A stretch of 45,082 nt of DNA, from contig DWZA01000107.1 in NCBI GenBank assembly GCA_019118365.1, forward strand, positions 1 to 45,082. The letters run 5' to 3'. Below, in pieces: positions 8,392 through 17,307 of this stretch (position 1 is its first letter; every line of letters starts with the position of its first letter). The notes under the pieces were generated by a model that did no database searches, had not been told where the DNA came from, and saw only the letters and a program-made list of their open reading frames with translations. Source of the DNA: Candidatus Lachnoclostridium stercoravium. GTDB taxonomy: Bacteria > Bacillota > Clostridia > Lachnospirales > Lachnospiraceae. A program made the position numbers and the translations under genes.

Positions 8392-9840
8392 ATGAAAGAG
8401 TTTGATTATGATGTGGCAGTCATAGGCGGCGGCGTGATAGGTTGTTCCACAGCAAGAGAATTGTCAAGATATGATATGAAGATCTGCCTGCTGGAAAAAG
8501 AGGAGGATGTCTGCTCAGGTACTTCAAAAGCGAACAGCGCCATTGTACACGCCGGTTATGACGCGGAAAACGGTTCCTGGAAAGCCAGGTTCAATGTAGA
8601 GGGAAACCTCATGATGGAAGAGCTGTCCAAAGAGCTGGATTTTGAATTTAAGAGGAACGGTTCCATGGTGCTCTGCTTCTCTGAAGACGATATGGGAAGC
8701 CTGAAATGCCTTTATGAAAAAGGAGTTAAGAATGGCGTTCAGGGGCTTTCCATCATAAGTGGGGACGAAGCAAGAAAGATGGAGCCGAATCTTTCCGAAG
8801 AGGTCGTAGCCGCCCTGTACGCGCCTACAGGCGGGATCGTATGCCCATTCGGGCTGACTATCGCGATGGCTGAGAATGCCTGCGAAAACGGCGTCGATTT
8901 TATAATGAATACGAAGGTCGAAAATATCGAAAAACTGGAAGAGGGGTACGCCCTGGAAACTTCCAGAGGAAAGATCACAGCGAGATTTGCAGTAAACGCG
9001 GCAGGCGTTTATTCAGACGTATTTCACAATATGGTAAGTGAGAAGAAGATCCACATTACGCCAAGAAGAGGCGATTACTGCCTCCTGGACAAAGAAGCCG
9101 GAGATCATGTGAAAAATACGATCTTCCAGCTTCCGGGAAAATACGGAAAGGGAATATTAGTGGCTCCGACAGTTCATGGAAATCTGTTGATCGGCCCTAC
9201 AGCGATAGATATTGAAGATAAAGAAGCGACAGCCACCACTGCGGAAGGGCTGGCGGAAACAATTGCCAAATCTGCGATCAGCGTAAAGAATATCCCGCTG
9301 AGACAGACGATCACCTCTTTTGCAGGCTTAAGAGCTCATGAAGATTCCGACGACTTCATCATTGGAGAGCCGGAGGATGCAAAAGGATTCTTTGATGCGG
9401 CAGGGATCGAATCTCCGGGACTGTCCGCTGCTCCGGCTATCGGAAAATACCTGGGCGAAATGATCGGAACAAGGGCCGGCGCGCCGAAAAAGGAAGATTT
9501 CAAAGCAAAAAGAAAGGGATTTATCCGCCTGAACCAGTTAAGCTATGAAGAAAGAGCAAAGCTGATAAAAGAAAGGCCGGATTACGGCGTGATCATCTGC
9601 CGCTGCGAAGAGATCAGCGAAGGCGAGATCGTGGATGCCATCAGACGCCCTCTGGGAGCTGTTTCCATGGATGGTATAAAGAGAAGAGTGAGAGCAGGCA
9701 TGGGACGCTGCCAGGCTGGTTTCTGCACGCCGAAGACTATGGAGATCCTGGCAAGGGAACGGAATATACCGATGGAAAAGGTGTGCAAAAATTCAGAAGG
9801 CTCGGAATTGTTAGTGACTGCAGAACAGGGGGAGGAATAA
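8392..9840 (+). CDS. glpA: GlpA-type glycerol-3-phosphate dehydrogenase with BFD [2Fe-2S] domain
   Basis: FAD-dependent oxidoreductase, 482 residues. The N-terminal Rossmann motif V-I-G-G-G-V-I-G-C-S-T-A-R-E-L (about residues 9-23) binds FAD; the DAO-type fold follows, with N-S-A-I-V-H-A-G-Y-D as in GlpA/GlpD. The C-terminal 90 residues are a BFD-like cluster domain: C-R-C near residue 402 and C-Q-A-G-F-C near residue 440. It is expected to oxidise glycerol-3-phosphate to dihydroxyacetone phosphate. E. coli-type GlpC is absent; electrons are probably passed to the oxidoreductase encoded 5 bp downstream. AAAAGGAG precedes the ATG. Confidence 0.85.
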   Translation: MKEFDYDVAVIGGGVIGCSTARELSRYDMKICLLEKEEDVCSGTSKANSAIVHAGYDAENGSWKARFNVEGNLMMEELSKELDFEFKRNGSMVLCFSEDDMGSLKCLYEKGVKNGVQGLSIISGDEARKMEPNLSEEVVAALYAPTGGIVCPFGLTIAMAENACENGVDFIMNTKVENIEKLEEGYALETSRGKITARFAVNAAGVYSDVFHNMVSEKKIHITPRRGDYCLLDKEAGDHVKNTIFQLPGKYGKGILVAPTVHGNLLIGPTAIDIEDKEATATTAEGLAETIAKSAISVKNIPLRQTITSFAGLRAHEDSDDFIIGEPEDAKGFFDAAGIESPGLSAAPAIGKYLGEMIGTRAGAPKKEDFKAKRKGFIRLNQLSYEERAKLIKERPDYGVIICRCEEISEGEIVDAIRRPLGAVSMDGIKRRVRAGMGRCQAGFCTPKTMEILARERNIPMEKVCKNSEGSELLVTAEQGEE

Positions 9841-9845
9841 AGCAT

Positions 9846-11126
9846 ATGGTACAACACGATATTATCATTATCGGCGGAGGTCCGGCGGGACTGGCGGCAG
9901 CTCTTGCGGCCAGAGAAGCAGGCATTCAGGATATCCTTATCCTGGAAAGAGACGAGATCCTGGGCGGGATCCTGAACCAGTGTATCCATAACGGCTTTGG
10001 CCTCCATACATTTAAAGAAGAACTGACAGGACCGGAGTATGCCGCCCGGTATATTAAAAGGGTAATGGAGGAAAAGATCCCTTATAAATTAAATACGATC
10101 GTTATCAATATCAGCAAGGACAAAGAGGTCACAGCTATCAACAGAGAAGACGGCCTTGTAACAATGAAGGCAAAGGCCGTGATCCTGGCCATGGGATGCA
10201 GGGAGCGCCCAAGAGGAGCGTTAAATATTCCAGGCTATCGGCCGGCAGGGATCTATTCTGCGGGAACCGCCCAGAGACTTATGAACATCGAAGGCTGCCA
10301 GGTGGGCAAAGAAGTGGTGATCCTGGGATCTGGAGATATCGGACTTATTATGGCGAGAAGAATGACTCTGGAAGGGGCGAAGGTCAAGGTAGTAGCGGAA
10401 CTGATGCCGTATTCCGGCGGCTTAAAGAGAAATATCGCCCAGTGCCTGGACGACTACGGGATCCCTCTGAAACTGAGCCATACAGTCGTTAACATTGAAG
10501 GGAAAAAGAGGGTTACCGGGGTGACGATCGCCCAGGTAGACGAGAACAGAAAACCGATCCCCGGAACAGAAGAATATTACAGCTGCGATACTCTTCTTCT
10601 TTCCGTAGGGCTTATTCCGGAAAATGAGCTGACTAAAGGGGCGGGGATCGGGATAAATCCGGTCACATCCGGCCCGAATGTGGATAACTGTCTGGAAACA
10701 GAGCTGGAAGGCGTGTTTGCCTGCGGCAATGTGCTCCATGTCCATGATCTGGTGGATTATGTGTCGGAAGAGGCGGCTTTAGCCGGACAAAACGCAGCGG
10801 AGTATGTAAAGAAAGAAGAAAGCAGAGGCCGGGAAGAAGATACTGTCTCCCATAAAGTGACTCTTTCTGCAAGAGACGGGGTGCGCTATACAGTTCCTCA
10901 GACCCTTGATCTGGATCGGGTAAAGGATACGACAATCGTGCGGTTCCGGGTAGCGGACGTCTACAAAGGACGTTCCATAGCTGTGTATTTTGACGGCCAG
11001 CTGGTGGAAAAAAGGAAAAAGAGGATACTGGCTCCTGGAGAAATGGAACAGATCCTGCTGAAAAAAGAGATGCTTCAGAAATATCCCGACCTGAAAAAAA
11101 TTGAAGTATGCACGGAGGTGGAGTAA
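9846..11126 (+). CDS. FAD/NAD(P)-dependent oxidoreductase, GlpA partner
   Basis: A pyridine-nucleotide disulfide-reductase-type flavoprotein of 427 residues from the ATG at 9846; GGGGGAGG lies 10 bases upstream. The first dinucleotide fold is I-I-I-G-G-G-P-A-G-L-A-A-A-L-A (FAD) and the second is V-V-I-L-G-S-G-D-I-G-L-I-M-A-R-R (NAD). A-C-G-N-V-L-H-V-H-D near the C-terminal part of the core is the FAD-closing motif. It resembles the alpha subunit of hydrogen-cyanide-synthase-like and GlpB-like proteins found next to glpA in Firmicutes. The likely role is to transfer electrons from the GlpA cluster to NAD+ (inferred). It overlaps nothing and abuts the DUF1667 gene (stop at 11126, next start 11127). 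Confidence 0.75.
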   Translation: MVQHDIIIIGGGPAGLAAALAAREAGIQDILILERDEILGGILNQCIHNGFGLHTFKEELTGPEYAARYIKRVMEEKIPYKLNTIVINISKDKEVTAINREDGLVTMKAKAVILAMGCRERPRGALNIPGYRPAGIYSAGTAQRLMNIEGCQVGKEVVILGSGDIGLIMARRMTLEGAKVKVVAELMPYSGGLKRNIAQCLDDYGIPLKLSHTVVNIEGKKRVTGVTIAQVDENRKPIPGTEEYYSCDTLLLSVGLIPENELTKGAGIGINPVTSGPNVDNCLETELEGVFACGNVLHVHDLVDYVSEEAALAGQNAAEYVKKEESRGREEDTVSHKVTLSARDGVRYTVPQTLDLDRVKDTTIVRFRVADVYKGRSIAVYFDGQLVEKRKKRILAPGEMEQILLKKEMLQKYPDLKKIEVCTEVE

Positions 11127-11489
11127 ATGACAAGGGATTTGATTTGCATCGGCTGCCCTCTGGGCTGCATGATGAAGGTATCCGTAGACGGGGATAACGT
11201 AACCGTAACGGGAAATACCTGCATACGAGGGGAGCAGTACGGGAAAAAGGAAGTGCTGAGTCCCAGGCGGATCGTAACGTCAACTGTTGAAGTGGACGAC
11301 GGAAAGATCCCAAGGGTATCGGTTAAGACAAAAACAGATATACCCAAGGACAAGATATTCCAGTGCATGGAAGAAATACACCGGGTGAAGATCCATGCGC
11401 CTGTGGAGATCGGAGATATTATCATTCCTGACTGCGCGGGAACCGGAGTGCCGGTGATCGCAACAAAGGCAGTGAAAAAAGCAGGATAG
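11127..11489 (+). CDS. DUF1667 protein, metal-binding partner of the GlpA complex
   Basis: A 120-residue protein whose N-terminus is C7-I-G-C10-P-L-G-C14 with a further C32 (T-C-I-R-G) and a late Cys (P-D-C-A-G-T-G). The four N-terminal cysteines look like an iron-sulfur or zinc site, as in DUF1667 proteins, which recur downstream of glpA plus a second oxidoreductase in Clostridia. It has no gap from the preceding gene. I infer a small electron-transfer or structural subunit of a three-protein glycerol-3-phosphate:acceptor oxidoreductase; no catalytic motif is visible. Confidence 0.75.
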   Translation: MTRDLICIGCPLGCMMKVSVDGDNVTVTGNTCIRGEQYGKKEVLSPRRIVTSTVEVDDGKIPRVSVKTKTDIPKDKIFQCMEEIHRVKIHAPVEIGDIIIPDCAGTGVPVIATKAVKKAG

Positions 11490-11532
11490 GGGCTGCAAGG
11501 GGAAACGTGGCGGAAAGTAATGAATTTGTAAG

Positions 11533-11561
11533 TTGACGGGGAAACGTTCTATTGATAAAGT
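11533..11561 (+). promoter_or_regulatory. Probable glpP promoter with flanking 10-bp direct repeat
   Basis: TTGACG (11533-11538), 17 bases, TAAAGT (11556-11561). GGGGAAACGT occurs at 11499-11508 and again at 11538-11547 inside the spacer, 39 bp apart. The repeat could be a regulator site; the promoter call rests on spacing plus a 5/6 -35 match. Confidence 0.45.
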
Positions 11562-11608
11562 AGAAACACCAAACAGCATGTTTTTACAGAATGAAAGGAA
11601 AAAGAGCC

Positions 11609-12169
11609 ATGAGGATCATTGATTTACTGGAAGAATCTCCGGTTATAGCAGCAGTGAAGGACGACGAGGGACTGGAGGAAAGCTTCAAGTCAGAGTGTAC
11701 TATTATTTTTATCCTGTATGGCACCATCTGCAATATTGCAGAGATTGTCAGAAAGATCAAGAGCCACGGAAAGATCGCGATCGTACACGCGGATCTTATA
11801 TCCGGATTAAGCTCCAGAGAGATCGTAGCAGATTTTCTGAAGCAGAATACGGAAGCGGACGGCCTTATCAGTACGAAGATGCCAGTGGTAAAGCGGGCGA
11901 TGGCATTAGGCATGATCGGAGGGCATAGGACATTTGTTATAGACTCCCTTGCGCTTACAAATACAAAGAAGCAGATGGAAACATTCCGGCCGGACTTCCT
12001 GGAAATACTTCCTGGAGTGATGCCTAAAATACTGGAAGAAATACGCCAGTGCACCCATGTGCCGCTGATCGCAAGCGGACTGCTTTCCGATAAGAAAGAT
12101 ATGATCGCAGCGTTTTCTGCAGGAGCAGATGCGATCTCTACGACGAAAAAAGAATTGTGGTTTATGTGA
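11609..12169 (+). CDS. glpP: Glycerol-3-phosphate-responsive antiterminator
   Basis: About 186 residues from the ATG at 11609 (AAAGGA 9-10 bases upstream; an in-frame ATG at 11591 lacks a ribosome site). Family features are P-V-I-A-A-V-K at the N-terminus, the TIM-barrel-like I-A-I-V-H-A-D-L-I-S-G-L, G-L-I-S-T-K, the R-A-x-x-L-G-M loop and the final L-I-A-S-G-L-L-S-D-K...G-A-D-A-I-S-T-T motif that would hold the phosphate of glycerol-3-phosphate. GlpP binds leader RNA and lets RNA polymerase pass a terminator. It closes the glp cluster, and its probable target is the glpK leader at 6665-6701. It has its own promoter-like sequence upstream and a strong terminator downstream. Confidence 0.9.
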   Translation: MRIIDLLEESPVIAAVKDDEGLEESFKSECTIIFILYGTICNIAEIVRKIKSHGKIAIVHADLISGLSSREIVADFLKQNTEADGLISTKMPVVKRAMALGMIGGHRTFVIDSLALTNTKKQMETFRPDFLEILPGVMPKILEEIRQCTHVPLIASGLLSDKKDMIAAFSAGADAISTTKKELWFM

Positions 12170-12187
12170 CCTGTATAAAAAGTTATT

Positions 12188-12230
12188 GCAGTTCCGTCAA
12201 AATCTTTATTTTTGACAGAACTGCTTTTTT
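12188..12230. terminator. Terminator between glpP and the sensor kinase gene
   Basis: GCAGTTC-C-GTCAAAA (12188-12202) pairs with TTTTGAC-A-GAACTGC (12210-12224), one internal mismatch, followed by TTTTTT to 12230. The two converging genes end on either side; the minus-strand side lacks an equal T-run, so it mainly serves glpP. Confidence 0.8.
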
Positions 12231-12251
12231 ATGATCTTTTAGCCTGCCCTT

Positions 12252-14792
12252 TTACCGCATCAATTTTTCCAGCACCTTTCTCAGATGTTCAAAATCGATG
12301 GGCTTGGAAACATGGGAATCCATGCCGGCCGCCGCGGTAGCCGCGATATCCTCCGCGAACGCATTGGCGGTAACGGCTATGATCGGGACGGCCGCCGCAT
12401 CCGGACGGTCCAGGGCGCGTATGCGTCTGGCGGCCTCGCAGCCGTCCATCTTTGGCATCTGCATATCCATAAGGATCGCGTCAAAGGAAAAAAGCTGGGA
12501 TCTTTCAAATTGCTCCACCGCTTCTTCCCCGTTCCATGCCTGGGTGACGCGGATATCGTTGTCAGAAAGGATCTCGGTAGTGATCTCCATATTGATCTCG
12601 TTGTCTTCCGCAAGAAGGATATGCTTTCCTTTCAGAAGATCATGGGCGCTTTCTTTATCCGGCGGCGTTTCCTGGCCTGCGGCGTCAGGAGCGCTCTTTC
12701 CGGCAGCGAAAGGAAGGATGATGGTGAATACCGTGCCTTCTCCCAGCTTGCTTTTTGCGCTTATCTCCCCGTTCATCTGGACAACAAGACTTTTGGTGAT
12801 GGTCATTCCTAAGCCGGTGCCGGTGATCTGCCTGGAGCTGAACCGCGTTTCACGGACATAAGGATCGAACAGGTGGGGAAGAAATTCCGCAGACATTCCA
12901 ATGCCAGTATCTTTAATAACAAATTTATACTTTCCGTAATCGCCCTCCGACAGCTGGCTTACAGATATGGAAATAGTATCCCCTTTATCTGTGAACTTCA
13001 AAGCGTTGGACAGCAGGTTGTTCAGGATCTGGTTGATACGGAGGGGATCGCCGGATACCCAGGAATTTTTCAGGCTGATCTCTTCCAAAAAGGTTTTCCC
13101 CGCCTCTTCCGCCTGGATGCGGAAGGTTTCCGCGCAGTCTTCCACGCAGGACCTCAGATCGAACTCCTGAGGATTGATCATGAGCATTCCCTGCTCCATG
13201 CGGGACATGTCCAGGATATCGTTGATCAGATATAAAAGCTGCTTGCTGGAAGCGCCGATCTTATCCAGGTAGGCGCGCACCTTTTCCGGGTCTTCTGCAT
13301 GCTGGCCCGCCAGATCCGATAGACCGATGATGGCGTTTAACGGCGTCCTCATGTCGTGAGACATGTTGTTGAAAAAAGATTGCTTTGACTGCTCGTTTTT
13401 ACGCGCTATCTCAAGGGCGTCCTGCAGAAGGCGGCGTTCCTGCAGCTGCAGGAGGCGCTCTTCATTTGTTTCGCGGAAACATAAGACCACTTCTTCCGGA
13501 GCGAGGGACTCGTCAAAAAGGACCCGCACGTCTACCCAGCGGTATTCTCCGTTAAAGTTCCTGAGAAATTCCCCGCCGAAATTGCGCACTCTTTTTGAGA
13601 CGAGGCTGCGTATATTTTCCAGAGAAAAACTCTTCATATATTCGTCGCAGGTCTCAGGCTCGATCACTTCTTTCATGACCCGCAGCAGATCGTCGTAGCA
13701 GCCGGTCTGCGGGATGCGGCTGCGCACATAATCCGTGGCCTTGATCATTTCATAGGTGTTCTGGCCGTAATCCACGCGGTACAGAGCAAAATAAGAATTT
13801 CCAAGGACCCGCACCGTTTCATTTGTGCGCTCGATCTTTGCGTTCGCGCCCATCTCCTTCCAGGTCATCACCACAAGGGCGACAATGGAAAAGCCGGTGA
13901 TGAGGCAAAAAAGAAGAATGAGGAAGTTCAGGGATCCCAGGATATTGTAGTATGGGATCGTGACAATAGAAAACCATCCGTTTTCCATCTCTGTAAAGTA
14001 AACGGCTCTTTTAAGGTTATCCGTATCAATGATATAGGAATCATAATTATCCAGTTCGCCTTCCCGTATCTTTGATATGATACTGTTTATATACTGCTGC
14101 AGCGCCGCGCCCTTCCTGTCGATATCCGAGTAGCTGTAGACCAGCGTTCCGGCGCCGTCGCAGAGAAAATAGGAATTCCCCTCTTCGAAATCAGCGGCGG
14201 TAAAATGAAATTGAAAGGTTTCTGGAAAGATCTCAAAAACGATCATGGCGTCGGCAAAGCGGCATTTCTGGGAAGCGGCGACTACTGGTTTACCGCTGTC
14301 AGGCTCCAGAAATACGTTGGTGAAAATGGTCTTTCCGTCGCTGGCCAGAGTCTTCTGATACCAGTCGCTTTCATAAATATCAGAAACAGCGTCCATGTCG
14401 TTTCCATCCGGCGTAAGGATCCGGCCGTCCAGGATGATGAAAGCTTCCACATTTCCCTCGCCTAAGACTGTTTCCAGGCGGTCATAGTAGACGTCAAACC
14501 ACTGGGAGATCTCTTCCGGGGTGTTTCCGTCCTGGACCCGCTGGTCGACGGAAGCGGCGCCGAAAGAAAGCAGGGTCTCATATGCGGAAAGGATCCCTTG
14601 TTCCTCGGAAGCGTAATTCCTCGCCATGGAAATCCCAGTCACCTGGGCGTTGCGCAGCAGGGAGGATCTTAATATGAAGATCCCTGCGACCGTCAGGACG
14701 ATAAGAAATAAAAAGGCAAAGATGCTGAAGCGGAGATTGTATAAGACCTGTTTGATATTTCCCTTTTTCCGTCCGGAATGCTGTTTTTTCAC
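12252..14792 (-). CDS. Hybrid sensor histidine kinase / response regulator
   Basis: About 846 residues from a GTG at 14792, chosen because GGGGGT lies 8 bases upstream and the preceding gene stops at 14809. Order: membrane helix (about residues 18-40), an extracellular double-Cache-like sensor of about 240 residues, a second helix (about 290-315), a PAS-like region, HisKA with the phospho-acceptor His in M-S-H-D-M-R-T-P-L-N (about 478), HATPase with N-Q-I-L-N-N-L-L-S-N-A-L-K-F, D-T-G-I-G-M and G-T-G-L-G-M, then a receiver domain with acceptor Asp in I-L-M-D-M-Q-M-P (about 773) and K-P in V-S-K-P. There is no output domain, so signal passes to an unknown partner. Co-transcription with the carrier gene upstream suggests the Cache domain senses the carrier's substrate. 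Confidence 0.9.
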   Translation of the reverse strand: MKKQHSGRKKGNIKQVLYNLRFSIFAFLFLIVLTVAGIFILRSSLLRNAQVTGISMARNYASEEQGILSAYETLLSFGAASVDQRVQDGNTPEEISQWFDVYYDRLETVLGEGNVEAFIILDGRILTPDGNDMDAVSDIYESDWYQKTLASDGKTIFTNVFLEPDSGKPVVAASQKCRFADAMIVFEIFPETFQFHFTAADFEEGNSYFLCDGAGTLVYSYSDIDRKGAALQQYINSIISKIREGELDNYDSYIIDTDNLKRAVYFTEMENGWFSIVTIPYYNILGSLNFLILLFCLITGFSIVALVVMTWKEMGANAKIERTNETVRVLGNSYFALYRVDYGQNTYEMIKATDYVRSRIPQTGCYDDLLRVMKEVIEPETCDEYMKSFSLENIRSLVSKRVRNFGGEFLRNFNGEYRWVDVRVLFDESLAPEEVVLCFRETNEERLLQLQERRLLQDALEIARKNEQSKQSFFNNMSHDMRTPLNAIIGLSDLAGQHAEDPEKVRAYLDKIGASSKQLLYLINDILDMSRMEQGMLMINPQEFDLRSCVEDCAETFRIQAEEAGKTFLEEISLKNSWVSGDPLRINQILNNLLSNALKFTDKGDTISISVSQLSEGDYGKYKFVIKDTGIGMSAEFLPHLFDPYVRETRFSSRQITGTGLGMTITKSLVVQMNGEISAKSKLGEGTVFTIILPFAAGKSAPDAAGQETPPDKESAHDLLKGKHILLAEDNEINMEITTEILSDNDIRVTQAWNGEEAVEQFERSQLFSFDAILMDMQMPKMDGCEAARRIRALDRPDAAAVPIIAVTANAFAEDIAATAAAGMDSHVSKPIDFEHLRKVLEKLMR

Positions 14793-14808
14793 AGTAATAC
14801 CCCCGTAT

Positions 14809-16221
14809 TTAATAACCGATGTAGATCGCCCCGAATACAAAGAAGCACTGGGCGATGAAGCAGATCCCCATAAACGGCAGGAGCCATTTATAATATTTAT
14901 AAAGAGGGATCCTGGCTGTAGCGCAGGCTACCAGCATGAAGCTTGTGGGCCAGATCAGATTGGAATAGCCGTCGCCGAACTGGAAGATCAGGACCGCAGT
15001 CTGCCTGCTCATGCCGATCATATCGGCTATAGGAGTGATGATAGGCATGGACGCCGTGGCCTGAGCGGAACCAGAAGGGATCAGCAGGTTTAAAAATGTC
15101 TGGAACAGGAGCATGAGGAAACCGTTGAGGTAAATGGATAAATCCTCGGCAATAGTAACGAAACGGTAAATAATGGTATCCATGATATTTCCCTTTTCCA
15201 GGATGATGCTTACAGCGCGTCCCACTCCGATCAGAAACGCCGACAGAGCGCCCTGGCCGAAACCTTCTACAAGAGTCATGGCGATCTTGTTGGAAGTCCA
15301 TCCGTTCAGGAAACCGGAAATAATAGCGAGCATCAGGAAGACAGCGGCCACTTCGTCAAGATACCAGCCGTCTGACAGAACGCCCCAGGTCATAAAGATC
15401 AGGGAGGCGATAAGACCAAGAAGGATCAGAAAACGTTCCGCCGTCATGGGGGTATATAAAAGAGAGCTGTCTGGTTTCATGTCAGAATAATCTATGCCGT
15501 GGGTCAGGCTGGAAGAAGGATCTTTTTTTACTTTTCCGGCATAATAAAGGACATAGATAACAGTGAGGACAGTCATGACCCCAAGGATCAGAAAGCGGTA
15601 TGCCAGCCCGGAAAATAAAGGCACGTCAGTGAGGGCCTGAGCTACTCCCACAGTGAACGGATTTATGGTGGCGGAGGCAAAGCCCATGCCTACCGGGATG
15701 ATGGACAGGCCGAGCCCTACCATAGCATCGTATCCAAGAGCTATGCTGACCAGCACGAACACAGGGACAAACGGCAGGATCTCTTCGTAAGACAGAGCTC
15801 CTGTAGAGGCCCATACGGAGAAAAAGATGATGATGGACGCCAGCCATAATTTTTCGAAGCGTTCATGGCGCTGGATAAACCGGAGCAGGTGGGAAATGAG
15901 AGAATCCAGAGTTCCGGTCTTTTCCAGAAGATAACAGCTGGAATAAACGCAGAATATCATAAAAGCGATATCCGCCGTGGCTACCAGGCTTTCTTCCAGA
16001 GAAATGAAAAGCTCAAAAAAGCTTACGGGAGTCCTTTCTATGTAGTGGAACGTGCCGGGAACAGCCGTCAGATGACCGGTAACTTCATTGTAGGCCCGGT
16101 CGTAAGCGCCGGCGGGCAGCACCCAGGTAAGCAGAGCGGACATGGCGCTCATAACGATCAGGATAACGAGAATGTGGGGAATCTCCCACCTTTTTTTAGA
16201 CTTGCCGGAATCAGTATTCAT
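14809..16221 (-). CDS. YfcC/DcuC-family membrane carrier
   Basis: A 470-residue integral membrane protein with 10-12 hydrophobic segments. Family markers are G-F-A-S-A-T-I-N-P-F-T-V-G-V-A-Q in the first half and L-I-P-S-G-S-A-Q-A-T-A-S-M-P-I near residue 390, followed by F-Q-F-G-D-G-Y-S-N-L-I-W-P-T-S. These paired hairpin motifs characterise the C4-dicarboxylate / basic-amino-acid (YfcC, ArcD-like) ion transporters. The substrate cannot be told: candidates are C4-dicarboxylates, amino acids or short peptides. The gene has its own promoter (16253-16281) and is followed after 16 bp by the sensor kinase, forming a two-gene unit. AAAGGGGG precedes the ATG. Confidence 0.8.
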   Translation of the reverse strand: MNTDSGKSKKRWEIPHILVILIVMSAMSALLTWVLPAGAYDRAYNEVTGHLTAVPGTFHYIERTPVSFFELFISLEESLVATADIAFMIFCVYSSCYLLEKTGTLDSLISHLLRFIQRHERFEKLWLASIIIFFSVWASTGALSYEEILPFVPVFVLVSIALGYDAMVGLGLSIIPVGMGFASATINPFTVGVAQALTDVPLFSGLAYRFLILGVMTVLTVIYVLYYAGKVKKDPSSSLTHGIDYSDMKPDSSLLYTPMTAERFLILLGLIASLIFMTWGVLSDGWYLDEVAAVFLMLAIISGFLNGWTSNKIAMTLVEGFGQGALSAFLIGVGRAVSIILEKGNIMDTIIYRFVTIAEDLSIYLNGFLMLLFQTFLNLLIPSGSAQATASMPIITPIADMIGMSRQTAVLIFQFGDGYSNLIWPTSFMLVACATARIPLYKYYKWLLPFMGICFIAQCFFVFGAIYIGY

Positions 16222-16252
16222 ATAAATAACCCCCTTTGATACGCTTAGTTAG

Positions 16253-16281
16253 ATTGTAAAAAAGATGTTAATGTATGTCAA
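16253..16281 (-). promoter_or_regulatory. Promoter of the carrier / sensor-kinase operon
   Basis: On the minus strand TTGACA (16281-16276), 17 bases, TACAAT (16258-16253). It points at the carrier gene starting at 16221. The divergent rsmI start is 104 bp away on the other side. Confidence 0.7.
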
Positions 16282-16384
16282 GAAAAAGCGCGCGTCCAAA
16301 GTGCTATCATTTTTCTATTGTATAAGAAATGCCTCCATGGTAAAATGAAACCAATGTTATTTTACAGAACTGGAAGGGTGATAT

Positions 16385-17239
16385 ATGGCAGGAAAATTAT
16401 ACTTATGCGCAACGCCGATCGGAAACCTGGAGGATATTACATTCCGGGTATTGAAAACGCTGGAAGAAGCGGATCTGATCGCCGCGGAGGACACGCGCCA
16501 CAGCATTAAGCTCCTGAACCATTTTAATATCCGGACTCCTATGACCAGTTACCACGAGTATAATAAAGTGGAGAAGGCCAGATATCTGGTGGAAAAGATG
16601 CAGGAAGGGCTGCAGATCGCCCTGATCACAGACGCCGGGACGCCGGGGATATCGGATCCGGGGGAAGAACTGGTGAGACAGTGCTGCGAGGCCGGGATCG
16701 AAGTCACATCGCTTCCAGGAGCCGCCGCGTGTATTACCGCGCTCACTATTTCCGGACTGCCCACCAGAAGATTCTGCTTTGAGGCGTTTCTCCCAGGGGA
16801 AAAGGCGGACAGGAAGGAGAGGCAGAGGATCCTGGAGGAGCTGAAACAGGAAACCAGGACGATCATTCTCTATGAAGCTCCCCATCACCTGGAAAAGACT
16901 CTGACGGATCTTTACGAAGCGCTGGGCGACAGGAGGACGGCGGTGTGCCGGGAACTGACTAAAAAATATGAGACAGCATTCCGGACGACTTTAAAAGAAG
17001 CTGCGGAATTCTATAAAAAGGAAGAGCCAAAAGGCGAATTTGTCATTATAATAGAAGGCAAAGCGGCAGAAGCTATAGAAGAAGAAAAGAAACGTTCATG
17101 GGAGGCGATGTCTATCGAGGAGCACATGAAGATCTATACGGATCAGGGAACGGACAGAAAAGAAGCGATGAAACTGGTAGCGAAAGACAGAGGAGTCAGC
17201 AAGAGGGAGATCTACCAGCATTTAAATGTAAAAGGATGA
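16385..17239 (+). CDS. rsmI: 16S rRNA (cytidine-1402-2'-O)-methyltransferase
   Basis: Tetrapyrrole-methylase-fold enzyme, 284 residues. It adds the 2'-O-methyl group on C1402 of 16S rRNA, using SAM, and so tunes decoding in the P site. Seen: L-Y-L-C-A-T-P-I-G-N-L-E-D-I-T at the N-terminus, E-D-T-R-H-S, D-A-G-T-P-G-I-S-D-P-G, S-L-P-G-A-A-A and the C-terminal K-G-E-F-V-I-I-I-E-G. GGAAGGGTG precedes the ATG. No partner rRNA genes are near; the next gene is the fabH unit, with its own promoter 39 bp after the stop. Confidence 0.95.
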   Translation: MAGKLYLCATPIGNLEDITFRVLKTLEEADLIAAEDTRHSIKLLNHFNIRTPMTSYHEYNKVEKARYLVEKMQEGLQIALITDAGTPGISDPGEELVRQCCEAGIEVTSLPGAAACITALTISGLPTRRFCFEAFLPGEKADRKERQRILEELKQETRTIILYEAPHHLEKTLTDLYEALGDRRTAVCRELTKKYETAFRTTLKEAAEFYKKEEPKGEFVIIIEGKAAEAIEEEKKRSWEAMSIEEHMKIYTDQGTDRKEAMKLVAKDRGVSKREIYQHLNVKG

Positions 17240-17277
17240 CGCACAGCGGTAAACGAGAAAAAAGAAGGGGAAATCTA

Positions 17278-17306
17278 TTGACAGACAATATAAGTTCCGA
17301 TATTAT
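17278..17306 (+). promoter_or_regulatory. Promoter of the fatty-acid synthesis cluster
   Basis: TTGACA (17278-17283), exactly 17 bases, TATTAT (17301-17306). The start site would fall near 17312-17314, inside the FabT-like palindrome listed next. Confidence 0.75.
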
Positions 17307-17307
17307 T

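Noticed and set aside
10663..11313. Long antisense frame opposite the second glp oxidoreductase, and similar ones opposite accDA
   Set aside because: These are shadows of strongly biased codons in well-recognised genes.
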